A DNA stretch of 64,000 nucleotides from the NCBI RefSeq assembly GCF_030680395.1, contig NZ_JAUXVR010000041.1:124001-188000 (forward strand), read 5' to 3'. Both the position numbers and the translations under genes were made by a program. Every line of letters starts with the position of its first letter. Positions within the stretch are counted from its first letter, which is position 1. Source of the DNA: Methylobacter sp. Its GTDB lineage: Bacteria; Pseudomonadota; Gammaproteobacteria; Methylococcales; Methylomonadaceae. Below, piece after piece: positions 53,201 through 61,074 of this stretch. Under the pieces are notes generated by a model. That model was not told the origin of the DNA, did no database searches, and saw only the letters and a program-made list of their open reading frames with translations.

Positions 53201-53353
53201 CAGTTGCAAAGTAACACGCTGTAAAGGTCTTGAAGCAATGTCGTCAGCCAATATCTGCGGCGATAACAGCAGTACGCACAAATAGCAGGCCATAAAAAAT
53301 CCTTTCATGGCGATAGCGATAACCGGGCTGGCCGGGGATTTCTTACGGCTCAA
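50207..53353 (-). CDS. Hybrid histidine kinase with a THI5/NMT1-like periplasmic sensor
   Basis: About 1,048 residues. After a signal peptide comes an ABC-type substrate-binding domain of the NMT1/THI5 kind (TLQLKWKHQFQFAGYYAALE, then GVSNTQLLLERSHGAQVV), a transmembrane helix (FLLVILALFSAYVAH, near 350), two PAS domains, HisKA with MSHELRTPLNAIIGFAQL, a HATPase domain (LLSNAIKYNRQGGSIAL; DTGMGISDQYQAEVF) and a C-terminal receiver (VLYIEDSPINLNVM, LVLMDVNLPGMRG). The best start is TTG 53353: AAGGAGCG precedes it and it overlaps the upstream stop as TTGA. ATG 53308 is an alternative. It is coupled to the EAL protein gene before it. Confidence 0.88.
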   Translation of the reverse strand: MSRKKSPASPVIAIAMKGFFMACYLCVLLLSPQILADDIASRPLQRVTLQLKWKHQFQFAGYYAALEKGYYRKEGLDVRILEGGPERPPVRTVINGGADFGVSNTQLLLERSHGAQVVALAAIIQHSPLSMVVRRDSGIRTVKDLAGRKLMIGPDDAELRAYFKQSGLDEGSFQRQQHSQNVVDLINRRTDGLSAYTPNQPYALEQAGVDYLELRALNGGIDFYGDVLFTTEQQIKDHPEQVKAFRQASLQGWAYAMQHPDEIAELIHQRYATDRSLDHLLWEARRYRPFIMADLIELGHMSSRRWQHIADTYAQLGMLPPDFDFSGMLYDSKPYDLQQLYPWLGGGAFLLVILALFSAYVAHSRHKLRIAKLTLDKLVGNAPGMTYQFQLNADGSSRFPFASKGIADVFGIEAKTVKHDATAIFLRLHPDDIALVWESIRNSAQQMTDCMQQFRVIHPQKGEIWLESHSTPERLNGDAVLWHGFIRDITERKHAEQILQNSENRFRQMFEHVPVAYQSLDIEGHYLDLNSKMAEMLGYSREQLLGRCFKDFLVETAKCQFPVICEDFKTARGVDSELQLRRKDGSTLTVLIDGRIQRDVNGEFMRTHCILWDISERKHIEDKLVEAKTAAEDGNKAKSDFLSHMSHELRTPLNAIIGFAQLLEIDELTPLSSVQKEAVGHIMTSGSHLLSLINEILDLARIENGKLKLNIETVDLEVLKDEVLSRIRPMAAIRHIDIGHSYTGHDRVLVRADARRLRQILLNLLSNAIKYNRQGGSIALSSDVIGNNVRITVLDTGMGISDQYQAEVFQPFQRLGIEKTAIEGAGIGLVICNRLIKAMGGSIGFHSFLGIGSQFWIELPIVAPACGTFTEPSAKARTGVSDQSGLVSAQVLYIEDSPINLNVMRDVFCRLPDIELLTAENAEAGLELIRRTPPGLVLMDVNLPGMRGLEALHALKSNPNTSSIPVIAVSAAAMPDDIEAGLKAGFLAYLTKPFNVSELIALIRKTFKNQLPAGSGMLEMKHTADLQQHALPVSPVPMTAKEHNDINP

Positions 53354-56300
53354 GCGTTGCGCTCCTTTAGCCACACAAGCAGCGCTTCCATCGGCATCGC
53401 CTTGGCGACAAACCAGCCCTGCACCAAATCACAGCCAAGACCGCGCACAAGATCCAGTTCGGCCTGGATTTCAACGCCCTCGGCAACGGTGGAAAGTCGC
53501 ATTTTTTTTGCCATCTCGATGGTTGAGGCCAGGATAGCGCGTGCGGCGGTTTTCTCGATGGCGCCCTGAACGAAACTCCGATCAAGCTTTAGCTCGCCAA
53601 AAGGAATACGCTGCAATTGCTCCATGGATGAGTAGCCCGTTCCGAAGTCGTCAATGGAAAGCTTGAAGCCCTTGAGCCGCAAGCGGGTCATTACGTCCAG
53701 CGCTGTCGCCATATCGGCCATCACCCCGGTTTCGGTGATTTCCAGGATCAGATTTTCGGCCTTGAAACCGGTTGCCTGGACGTTGGCCAATATGAATTCC
53801 GGCAGCCGGATGTCGGAGAGCCAGTTGGCTGAAAGATTAACAGCGAGAGTCAATGAATATCCCGCTTCGGCCAGACGGGCTCCGCCGACCAGCGCTTTGG
53901 TGACCAGCAGCTCGGAGAGCTCCCCAATCAGGCCGTGCCGCTCAGCCATGCTGATGAAGACATCCGGAGAAATCATCTGGCCATTGTGCTGCCAGCGAGC
54001 CAGGGCTTCCATACCCACGACGCGGAGTCTGGCTGCATCCACCTTGGGTTGAAAATGCACCTCAAATTCGTTGTGGCGGATGCCCTTTTGAATATCGTCC
54101 GGCGTAATGGCGATCTGTTCACGTTGCGCCGAAGGTACCGTCGTTGTTTCGCAAGCGCCCGTCAACAGACGCAGAAGAGCGTCTTGCGTCACCGGTTTTT
54201 TTAAGATGCCGCGCAGATTCATACCCTTGGCACGCACCATTTCAGCGGCGGTCTGCAACAACTGTTCCTCGACGCCGCTGGCAATAATTATACAGCCCCG
54301 GTAATTGTTGTCGGCCAAGTGGCGCAAGAACTCAATGCCGTCCATGCCGGGCATTTTAAGATCGCTGACGAGCAAATCGATGCCGCCATTGGCGCGGGCG
54401 ATTTCTATCAGCGCCACTTCGGCGCTCTCAACTGCCCGTACCTCATGGACGCCCAATGAATACAACAGCATTGCAATTTGCCGCCGCGCTACGGGGTCGT
54501 CATCCACGATCAGCACACAACCCGGCCGCATGTCTGCTGTTATTGATACGGTATCTACCTGTTGAATAGTCGATACCATCGACACGCCAAGCCGACTCAC
54601 TGCGGTTTCCACGTCGCTCAGTGCGTGCTCAAGCTCGGTGAGCAAGTTTGCTGCCGCATCTAATCGATTCGCTTTGGCAACGTTCTCAAGGTTTTCGGCC
54701 AAGTGAGCGAAAACCAGCGCCCCTACCATGCATGCCGATGACTTGAGTTTGTGCATTACCAAGGACAGCTTATGCCCGTTGCGTTCGGCGAGATGCTCCC
54801 GACAGGCCGGCAGATCGTGGCGTGCCGTGGTCGTAAATAAATCGATGAGTTCCCGCTTCTGCTTCGGATCTGCGTTACCGATGATGCGCGCCAGATAATC
54901 GGTATCCAGTATTGCTTTGTTTTCCCCGATGCGCATATTGACTTCGCCGTTGCGAGATGCGAGCGGCGACGCGTGCGGTAGCCACAGCTCCAACATACTT
55001 CGCAAATCATCCAATTCAATAGGTTTAGGCAGGACGTCATCCATGCCCGCTTGTCGGCAAAGCGAGATCTCTTCCGGGTGCTGAGCGGCGGTGATGGCAA
55101 TGATGGGCACATACGCGCCCGTTTCTCTTTCGGTGGCGCGGATGGCGCGTGTCAATTCCAGGCCATCCATGCCGGGCATGTTACGGTCGGTCAGGATTAG
55201 ATCGTGCCCTCCTGCTTGCCATTTAAGCATTGCTGCCGCGCCGTCGACAGCAATATCGGCAATAAAACCCAGCACACCGAGTTGCATCCGCAGTACTGCC
55301 TGGTTGGCGGGGTTATCTTCGGCAACCAGAATGCGCCGCTTCTCCGAATCGCTGTTACGTTGGGCTTCGGCTATGATCGGCGTTTTGGACTCCTGCGGTA
55401 TCTTGGCACTACCCTTGGCGTTGATATGATCGAACAAACCGCTGATCAAGTGAGTGAGCCGTTGACCGTCTTTTGCAATTTCGACGACTTTTTGCCGGGT
55501 TTCGGCCTCCAGCGTATCGTTCATTTGCAGAGTCTTAATATGACTGAGCATCGCGTTCAAGGGTCTGTGAAGTTCGAGCCCCCAATTGGCGAGGAATACT
55601 GACTTGGCTTGATTGGCGCGTTCTGCGTCGTCTCTGGCCTGTTGCAAGTCGAGCATAACCTGTTGCCGGAAATGCCTTACCCGTGCCGCTTCGAGGATGC
55701 TGGCGTAGGTGGCTGTAAAGGATTGCAAAAAGTCCCCTATGGTGGATACGTCGTAAGCGTCGGACGGGTTAGCCAGGCCAACGATGCCGATAAGCGCCTC
55801 CCCATAGTAAATAGGTATGCCAATAAAATCTTCCCGCAGAGGATTGCTTTCGGCTGAATCGTTGGCGATAACAACTCCGCCGGTAGACAACACTTTGTTG
55901 ATCAGGCTGTCGAGATTGAGAGACGCCATGCCGGCAACCTGTTTTTCCATAGAGAGGCCGCGAACAGTATCGTCCCAGGCGACATTGATCAGGGCATGAG
56001 TCTTTAGGTAAGGCAACCCGTCCGGGTCATAAAGTACTTCACCCAGAAAACCGGAGGCGCTGTCGATTAACAGCAGCATGCCTTCCAGTAACAAAGTGCT
56101 GGTCACGCCGATGTCACGGTCGGTAATGTATTGCTGGAACGCCTGACACAGCAGGTTGAGCAGGCGGGTTTGATGTTGCCGTTTTGCCTGTATGCTCTTT
56201 TGCACAGTAATATCATTACGGATGGCGACATACTGCTCCGGCACACCGAACTCGTCCAAAATGGGTACTATGGTGCTTTGCACCCAATAGGAACTACCGT

Positions 56301-57657
56301 CTTTCCGTCGGTTTTGAATTTCACCCTGCCAGATTCGGCCTTCGGAAAGCGTCTGCCACATCCCTTCGAAGAAGTCTGCCGGGTGACGGCCGGACTTGAC
56401 GATGCGGTGGTTACGGCCGATTAATTCCTCGCGGCTGTAGCCGCTAAGTTCGCAGAACCGGCAGTTGGCGTCAATGATAGTACCGTCTGCGGCAGCAATG
56501 GAGACAACGGCGTGTGCATCCATTGCTGTCCTGAGATTATCGAGCTGACGCCATGCATGCCGGCGCTGACGATAGGCCGCTTCGAGCATGCGAAATTGCT
56601 GTGTTCGCGCCATAACCGCTGTTACCAGCAGGCGCGTATCGACCGGCTTGACCAAATAATCCTCTCCACCGGCATGGCGGGCGTCAAGCTGATGGTTTAT
56701 ATCGGCGAAGGCGGACAGATAGATGATCGGCAAGCGGGTGTAGCGCTTGTCCCTGCGCAGCAGAGCGGCAAGGTCGGTACCTCGACAAGCCGGCATTTCT
56801 ACGTCCAGCACACAAGCCTCTGGCGCGAAGTCGCTCAGAAAATCCCGCGCGGCAACCGGATCGTCGATTGCCAACACTTCGAAACCGGCGGCCTGTAGGA
56901 TGTTGGCATGCAGAGTCATAACAGCGCTATCGTCATCGACGAGCATGACGCGATAGGCATTGCGCGGCATCCAGGCTAGACCGGCCAGTTCCGTTATCAA
57001 GCGCGTGACATCCAGCGGCGGGTCGAGCAGAAGTCGGGCGCCGATCTGTCGGGCCTTGACCTGGGTGCGAAAATCGTCGGTATCGGCAATAGCCGCCAGC
57101 AACACCGAAGCGGGAAAGCTGTCGCTCGTTGTCGGCAAGAGTGCAGCTATGCGCTCCAGGTTTTCGGTCAGCCAGCTTGCGGCGGCGATCAGGATGACTT
57201 GATCGACCTGACAAGCTTCCGCTACGTCATCAATATTTTCCACGCGGATCACCGAGAATCCCAGCGAAGCCAGATTTCCGGCCAGCTCTGCGTTGCTGTC
57301 GAAAATATGACTCGCCAGAACAAACAACCACTCCTGCGGTCGAGCAGGCAGAAAGTCACGCTCCACATGGGCTGCATGCTGCCCCGCCTCCAGCAGGTCA
57401 GCCAATGCCGTGGCGGCTTTCAGCGCATATTTAAGACTGGACTCCTTGGGTGCTTCCTGAGCGAACTCGCAGAACAAATCAGCGAGCTCACTGGCACGGC
57501 CGATGGCTTCCATCCATTTGATGCGTCTGCACTCTTCAAGGCTATCCGCCGCAGTATGCGCCAAACGAAGTCCACGAAGACGGTCCCAGCCATCGACAGT
57601 TAACTTGACTGTCAATTCACGGATTTCGTGTGCAAGTTGTCGTTGGGTTGTTGTCAT
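53350..57657 (-). CDS. Large multi-receiver PAS-GAF-Hpt-EAL signalling protein
   Basis: 1,435 residues in the order: N-terminal helical and degenerate receiver-like region (about 1-235), receiver 1 (YRVMLVDDDSAVMTLHANIL; LDVEMPACRG), PAS (ANCRFCELSGYSREELIGRN), GAF-like, a degenerate HisKA (LANWGLELHRPLNAML), receiver 2 (ILVAEDNPANQAVL; LTDRNMPGMDG), Hpt (VMHKLKSSACMVGA), receiver 3 (VLIVDDDPVARRQIAML; SDLKMPGMDG) and EAL (GMEALARWQHNG; IDDFGTGYSSME). In the HisKA the phosphate-accepting His is Leu, and no HATPase domain follows, so it is not a kinase. It probably collects phosphate from others to control cyclic-di-GMP breakdown. Its stop overlaps the next start (TTGA). Confidence 0.9.
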   Translation of the reverse strand: MTTTQRQLAHEIRELTVKLTVDGWDRLRGLRLAHTAADSLEECRRIKWMEAIGRASELADLFCEFAQEAPKESSLKYALKAATALADLLEAGQHAAHVERDFLPARPQEWLFVLASHIFDSNAELAGNLASLGFSVIRVENIDDVAEACQVDQVILIAAASWLTENLERIAALLPTTSDSFPASVLLAAIADTDDFRTQVKARQIGARLLLDPPLDVTRLITELAGLAWMPRNAYRVMLVDDDSAVMTLHANILQAAGFEVLAIDDPVAARDFLSDFAPEACVLDVEMPACRGTDLAALLRRDKRYTRLPIIYLSAFADINHQLDARHAGGEDYLVKPVDTRLLVTAVMARTQQFRMLEAAYRQRRHAWRQLDNLRTAMDAHAVVSIAAADGTIIDANCRFCELSGYSREELIGRNHRIVKSGRHPADFFEGMWQTLSEGRIWQGEIQNRRKDGSSYWVQSTIVPILDEFGVPEQYVAIRNDITVQKSIQAKRQHQTRLLNLLCQAFQQYITDRDIGVTSTLLLEGMLLLIDSASGFLGEVLYDPDGLPYLKTHALINVAWDDTVRGLSMEKQVAGMASLNLDSLINKVLSTGGVVIANDSAESNPLREDFIGIPIYYGEALIGIVGLANPSDAYDVSTIGDFLQSFTATYASILEAARVRHFRQQVMLDLQQARDDAERANQAKSVFLANWGLELHRPLNAMLSHIKTLQMNDTLEAETRQKVVEIAKDGQRLTHLISGLFDHINAKGSAKIPQESKTPIIAEAQRNSDSEKRRILVAEDNPANQAVLRMQLGVLGFIADIAVDGAAAMLKWQAGGHDLILTDRNMPGMDGLELTRAIRATERETGAYVPIIAITAAQHPEEISLCRQAGMDDVLPKPIELDDLRSMLELWLPHASPLASRNGEVNMRIGENKAILDTDYLARIIGNADPKQKRELIDLFTTTARHDLPACREHLAERNGHKLSLVMHKLKSSACMVGALVFAHLAENLENVAKANRLDAAANLLTELEHALSDVETAVSRLGVSMVSTIQQVDTVSITADMRPGCVLIVDDDPVARRQIAMLLYSLGVHEVRAVESAEVALIEIARANGGIDLLVSDLKMPGMDGIEFLRHLADNNYRGCIIIASGVEEQLLQTAAEMVRAKGMNLRGILKKPVTQDALLRLLTGACETTTVPSAQREQIAITPDDIQKGIRHNEFEVHFQPKVDAARLRVVGMEALARWQHNGQMISPDVFISMAERHGLIGELSELLVTKALVGGARLAEAGYSLTLAVNLSANWLSDIRLPEFILANVQATGFKAENLILEITETGVMADMATALDVMTRLRLKGFKLSIDDFGTGYSSMEQLQRIPFGELKLDRSFVQGAIEKTAARAILASTIEMAKKMRLSTVAEGVEIQAELDLVRGLGCDLVQGWFVAKAMPMEALLVWLKERNA

Positions 57658-57773
57658 GATGACGCCGACAGCATCGTCAGACGCCGGATCATTTTAAGAC
57701 CACCCGTTTCCGGCATGGACAAGTCGATGATGATGGTTTGGAGGATTTCCCCTGATTGCTGGATAGCGATCAT
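57654..57773 (-). pseudogene. Receiver-domain fragment or tiny coupled ORF
   Basis: A 39-residue frame that reads MIAIQQSGEILQTIIIDLSM and continues PETGGLKMIRRLTML. The stretch IIIDLSMPETGGLKMIRRL resembles the middle of a receiver domain around the phosphate-accepting Asp (D-x-x-MP). The frame is open upstream to a TAA near 57836 without an earlier ATG. Its TGA overlaps the start of the large EAL protein (ATGA). Either a decayed receiver gene or a short coupled leader peptide; the resemblance is short. Confidence 0.35.
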
Positions 57774-58454
57774 GCAGATGCCGTCGCACAATAGGCGCGG
57801 GTTGCCGCAATCAAGCAGCAAAGCGGCAAAGATATGTTAACCGGAGCGGAAAAGTAAATTGTAAATTGCCTGAACACAGCGTCTCCTGCCTTTTGGGCAT
57901 TTTTCGTCAATTCCCGTTTATGAAAAAATCTACACGGGTAGCTTAACGAGGCGTGTTCTGGGCCTCAAAGATTCGGCGCCGGGGTCAAAGGCAAACCGTA
58001 ATCATTGTGTAAGTTATATCCTACATTCATCGTGGAATCAAAATATTTTTCTAATTCCCAAGATTCAGGAGTTCATTTTTTGATAACGTCCAGCGTCAGT
58101 TTCGACCGTTTTCGGTACCGGCGATTGTCTGACTGATACCCGGCTTGTTGCCATTTTTATGATTATCCATATACCAAAAACCTGTCTAAAATATCACCCG
58201 TATCAGGATTTGTTCAGGCTTGCGACAAGAACGGGCATACTGGACATAAAAAACAGCGTGGAGAATAATATCTCTCGGGTAATGGGTGCCTTTAAATCCG
58301 ATTACCGGTTTTTTCAATCGCTTTGACCCATTTTGCGACGGCAGCCTTTTTTATCGACCCAGCCCCTAATAATGCCTTGCTGTGAGGCGCTCAAAAACGG
58401 CATATCGTTATCATTTTATTCAACCCGTCCAACCATTACATTGAGGTGTAAACC
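57774..58454. other. Divergent intergenic region between the signalling block and rpiA
   Basis: No convincing gene in about 680 bases. A plus-strand 70-codon frame (57628-57840) overlaps the EAL gene start and is not supported. GAGGTG before 58455 is the ribosome-binding site of rpiA. No strong hairpin was recognised. Confidence 0.4.
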
Positions 58455-59132
58455 ATGAACGACAAAGAACTTATTGCCAAACATGCCGCCGACCAGGTGG
58501 CGGACGGGATGCTGGTTGGGCTTGGGACCGGCTCGACTGCGAATTGTTTTATTGAGGAACTGGCACATCGCAGCCGTGAACAGGGGCTTAAAGTGACCGC
58601 TGTCTCCAGCTCGATTACGAGTGCGATTAAGGCGCAACAACTGGGTTTACCGGTGCTGGGTTTCGATCAGGTCAGTCACATTGATCTTTATGTCGATGGC
58701 GCCGATGAGGTATCGCCGGAATTAGCCTTGCTCAAAGGTCAAGGGGCCGACTTGGTACGCGAAAAACTGTTGGCTACCGCCAGCAAGCAGTTTTTAGTAC
58801 TGGTTGAATCTAACAAACTGGTTGAGCGGATCGGTCAGCATTTTGCAATTCCCATTGAAGTGATGCCTTTTGCCTGGCAACTGGTTAAAAAGCAGCTGGA
58901 AGCAAAAGGCGGGCACGGCGATTTACGCCAAAATGCCAATAAAAACGGTTTTGCGATAAGCTCTTACGGCAGTTTACTATTGGACATGAGCTTTGACGCG
59001 CATATCGATGCTGAAACACTCAACGATACCTTAAACAGTATCCCCGGCATCGTTGAGCATGGTATTTTTTACGCGTTGGCAACCACGGTTTTAATCGGTG
59101 TCAACGGTCAAGTGCAAGAGCGGAGCCGTTAA
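58455..59132 (+). CDS. rpiA: Ribose-5-phosphate isomerase A
   Basis: Interconverts ribose 5-phosphate and ribulose 5-phosphate in the pentose phosphate pathway and, in methylotrophs, in formaldehyde assimilation through ribulose monophosphate. The 225-residue protein has VGLGTGSTANCFIEEL near 22-37, the VSSSITSAIKAQQLGLPVL region (abridged), DLYVDGADEV near 78-87 with the catalytic Asp, LKGQGADLVREKLLA with the catalytic Glu near 104, and ESNKLVERIG. ATG 58455 has GAGGTG a few bases upstream. It appears to be a single-gene unit, convergent with the TIGR00266 gene. Confidence 0.96.
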   Translation: MNDKELIAKHAADQVADGMLVGLGTGSTANCFIEELAHRSREQGLKVTAVSSSITSAIKAQQLGLPVLGFDQVSHIDLYVDGADEVSPELALLKGQGADLVREKLLATASKQFLVLVESNKLVERIGQHFAIPIEVMPFAWQLVKKQLEAKGGHGDLRQNANKNGFAISSYGSLLLDMSFDAHIDAETLNDTLNSIPGIVEHGIFYALATTVLIGVNGQVQERSR

Positions 59133-59181
59133 TCGTTAACGCGCCTGTCCGGTAAAGTGACTGAATATTTTTTTTACGGCA

Positions 59182-60285
59182 TCAATCGCCGCCCAGTAAA
59201 TTACCCAAACCGCCCAGAATTGAACCTTCATCCTGCTGCCTGCCCCCGCCTTGCGGTGCGGCTGAAAGCATTCGGCCTGCCAATCGGGAAAACGGCAGGC
59301 TTTGCAACCAAACCGTGCCGGGGCCGGTCAATTTGGCAAAAAACAGACCCTCGCCGCCAAACAACATGGTTTTAATGCCGCTTGCCTGTTGAATGTCAAA
59401 ATCAACGCTGCCGGTCATTGCCGCCAGGCAGCCGGTATCGACATGCAGCGTTTCACCGGCGGCCAGTTCTATTTTTTGCAGGCAGCCGCCGGCATGGACA
59501 AAAACCCAGCCGTCGCCTTCCAGCTTTTGCATGATGAAACCTTCGCCGCCAAACAATCCGGTTAAAACACGGCGTTGAAAATGAATACCCACTTGTACGC
59601 CTTTGGCCGCCGCCAAAAAGCTGTCTTTTTGGCAAATCAGTTTTCTATCGTAGTCTTGCAAATGTAAGGCCAGAATGGTGCCTGGAAAGGGCGCGGCAAA
59701 TGCCACTTTGCCTTTACGCTGCGCGGTTTGCGTAAACACGGTAATAAACAGGCTTTCGTTAGTCAGCAAGCGTTTACCCGCACCCAGCAATAGTCCCATA
59801 ATACCGGCTTGTTGCGAAGCCGAGCCATCGCCGAAAACGGTTTCCATTTTCACATCCGCGCTTTTGTACATCATCGCCCCTGCTTCTGCGATCGCGCTCT
59901 CTTGTGGATCAAGCTCGATTTCCACAAACTGCATTTCATGGCCGAATATTTTAAAATCAATACCGTCGGTGACCGAATGCTGACCAAAACCGCTGGAAGA
60001 CTGGGTATGCGCAACGGACGACTGCGCAACAACCGGATTAACTGACTGGGCGACCGGCAATGTCGTCGGCTTGGGCGACATCATATAGGCGGGTGTCGGT
60101 GGAAAAGGCGTGACGCCGTCTTTTTTCATCGGCCTGATTTCAGTCGCGTCATAGACGGGAACCCAGTCGGCGAAACCCTGACGCCAACAATAAGCGCCCT
60201 GATGTTCACGGGCAAACGTTTTTGCATAATCCAGCGTATAGGGCCCGCCGGTTACATTTTCAAAAGAAAAAAACCATTCGTTCAT
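59182..60285 (-). CDS. GYF_2-domain / TIGR00266 (AIM24-like) fusion protein
   Basis: 367 residues. The first 60 form a GYF_2-type domain (MNEWFFSFENVTGGPYTLDY; YCWRQGFADWVPVYD). After a Pro/Val/Ser-rich linker (about 70-105) comes the TIGR00266 beta-rich domain with repeated GGEGF/GGEGLF turns: LFGGEGFIMQKLEGDGWVFV-like and TMLFGGEGLFFAKLTGPGTV. It ends in a Gly-rich tail (GGLGNLLGGD). ATG 60285 has AAGG about eight bases upstream; ATG 60303 is an alternative. TIGR00266 proteins are widespread but their function is unknown. GYF_2 probably mediates protein binding. Confidence 0.85.
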   Translation of the reverse strand: MNEWFFSFENVTGGPYTLDYAKTFAREHQGAYCWRQGFADWVPVYDATEIRPMKKDGVTPFPPTPAYMMSPKPTTLPVAQSVNPVVAQSSVAHTQSSSGFGQHSVTDGIDFKIFGHEMQFVEIELDPQESAIAEAGAMMYKSADVKMETVFGDGSASQQAGIMGLLLGAGKRLLTNESLFITVFTQTAQRKGKVAFAAPFPGTILALHLQDYDRKLICQKDSFLAAAKGVQVGIHFQRRVLTGLFGGEGFIMQKLEGDGWVFVHAGGCLQKIELAAGETLHVDTGCLAAMTGSVDFDIQQASGIKTMLFGGEGLFFAKLTGPGTVWLQSLPFSRLAGRMLSAAPQGGGRQQDEGSILGGLGNLLGGD

Positions 60286-60515
60286 AGTGTCGGCCTTGGT
60301 CATTATTGGGTGTAAAAATAATGCAGGAAAGTATAAACCACTGTGCTTTATACCGTAGCTTTTGATAAAGCGGATCGTTGCATGGCGCTTTAACTGTTTG
60401 CGGAAAAATTTTATTTCGGAGCTACTTTGGTTGCAGCGGTTGTCGCAGGCTTATTGATCGCATAACGGATCGTTGTGTAATTGTTAATTACCGGATGTTT
60501 CCATTAACGCATTGA

Positions 60516-60875
60516 TCAGACTGTGCAGTTTTGCTGCTTTCTGATGATGGAAAAAACGCAGACGACGGTGACGGCGCCAAAACTATCAGCCAGCCAATCA
60601 TCAATACCGGGTGAGCGACCCGGCAGCAGCATTTGGTGCAACTCATCTGCTGCGCCCAACGCAACTGTCAAAATAGCGGCATATTTGAGCTGTATAGTAT
60701 TACTCATGACTATAGCGAAGGTGAAAGTCGCAAAGTAGAAAAAATGCACCAGCTTATCAACCGGAGGCATAAACAAACCGGCAGCTTCCGGCTGTGAACC
60801 ACCTATAAACAAGGCCAGAACAAGACTCAGGGAAAATGTAATAAAGCTAAATCGATAAATATGCGATATTGTCAT
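60516..60875 (-). CDS. VanZ-like membrane protein
   Basis: 119 residues with three or four transmembrane segments. Conserved VanZ-family positions are visible: PPVDKLVHFFYFATFTFAIV (near 37-56), then DELHQMLLPGRSPGIDDWLAD near 78-98, the most conserved part of the family. ATG 60875 is the likely start; the frame reaching 60947 has no better site. Such proteins occur in many bacteria without glycopeptide resistance, so no resistance role is implied. The function is unknown. Confidence 0.85.
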   Translation of the reverse strand: MTISHIYRFSFITFSLSLVLALFIGGSQPEAAGLFMPPVDKLVHFFYFATFTFAIVMSNTIQLKYAAILTVALGAADELHQMLLPGRSPGIDDWLADSFGAVTVVCVFSIIRKQQNCTV

Positions 60876-61074
60876 AGGATAGCAATTGTCTCTCACAAAG
60901 TTATGGTTTAAGGCTGTAATGTCATAATAGTTACAGTGATGACGCACTGTAACTATTATGAACGATAATTACCGTCACGTAATATTACAACTAATATTAT
61001 AACTCGCTCTGTTTCACAATTTTTGGCTGGTAAGGTTAGGATCGTCAAAAAATGCCCGATCCTTGAGCTGCTGA

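Noticed and set aside
57628-57840. 70-codon plus-strand frame at the start of the EAL protein gene
   Set aside because: Antisense to the gene start and to the receiver-like frame; no ribosome-binding site.
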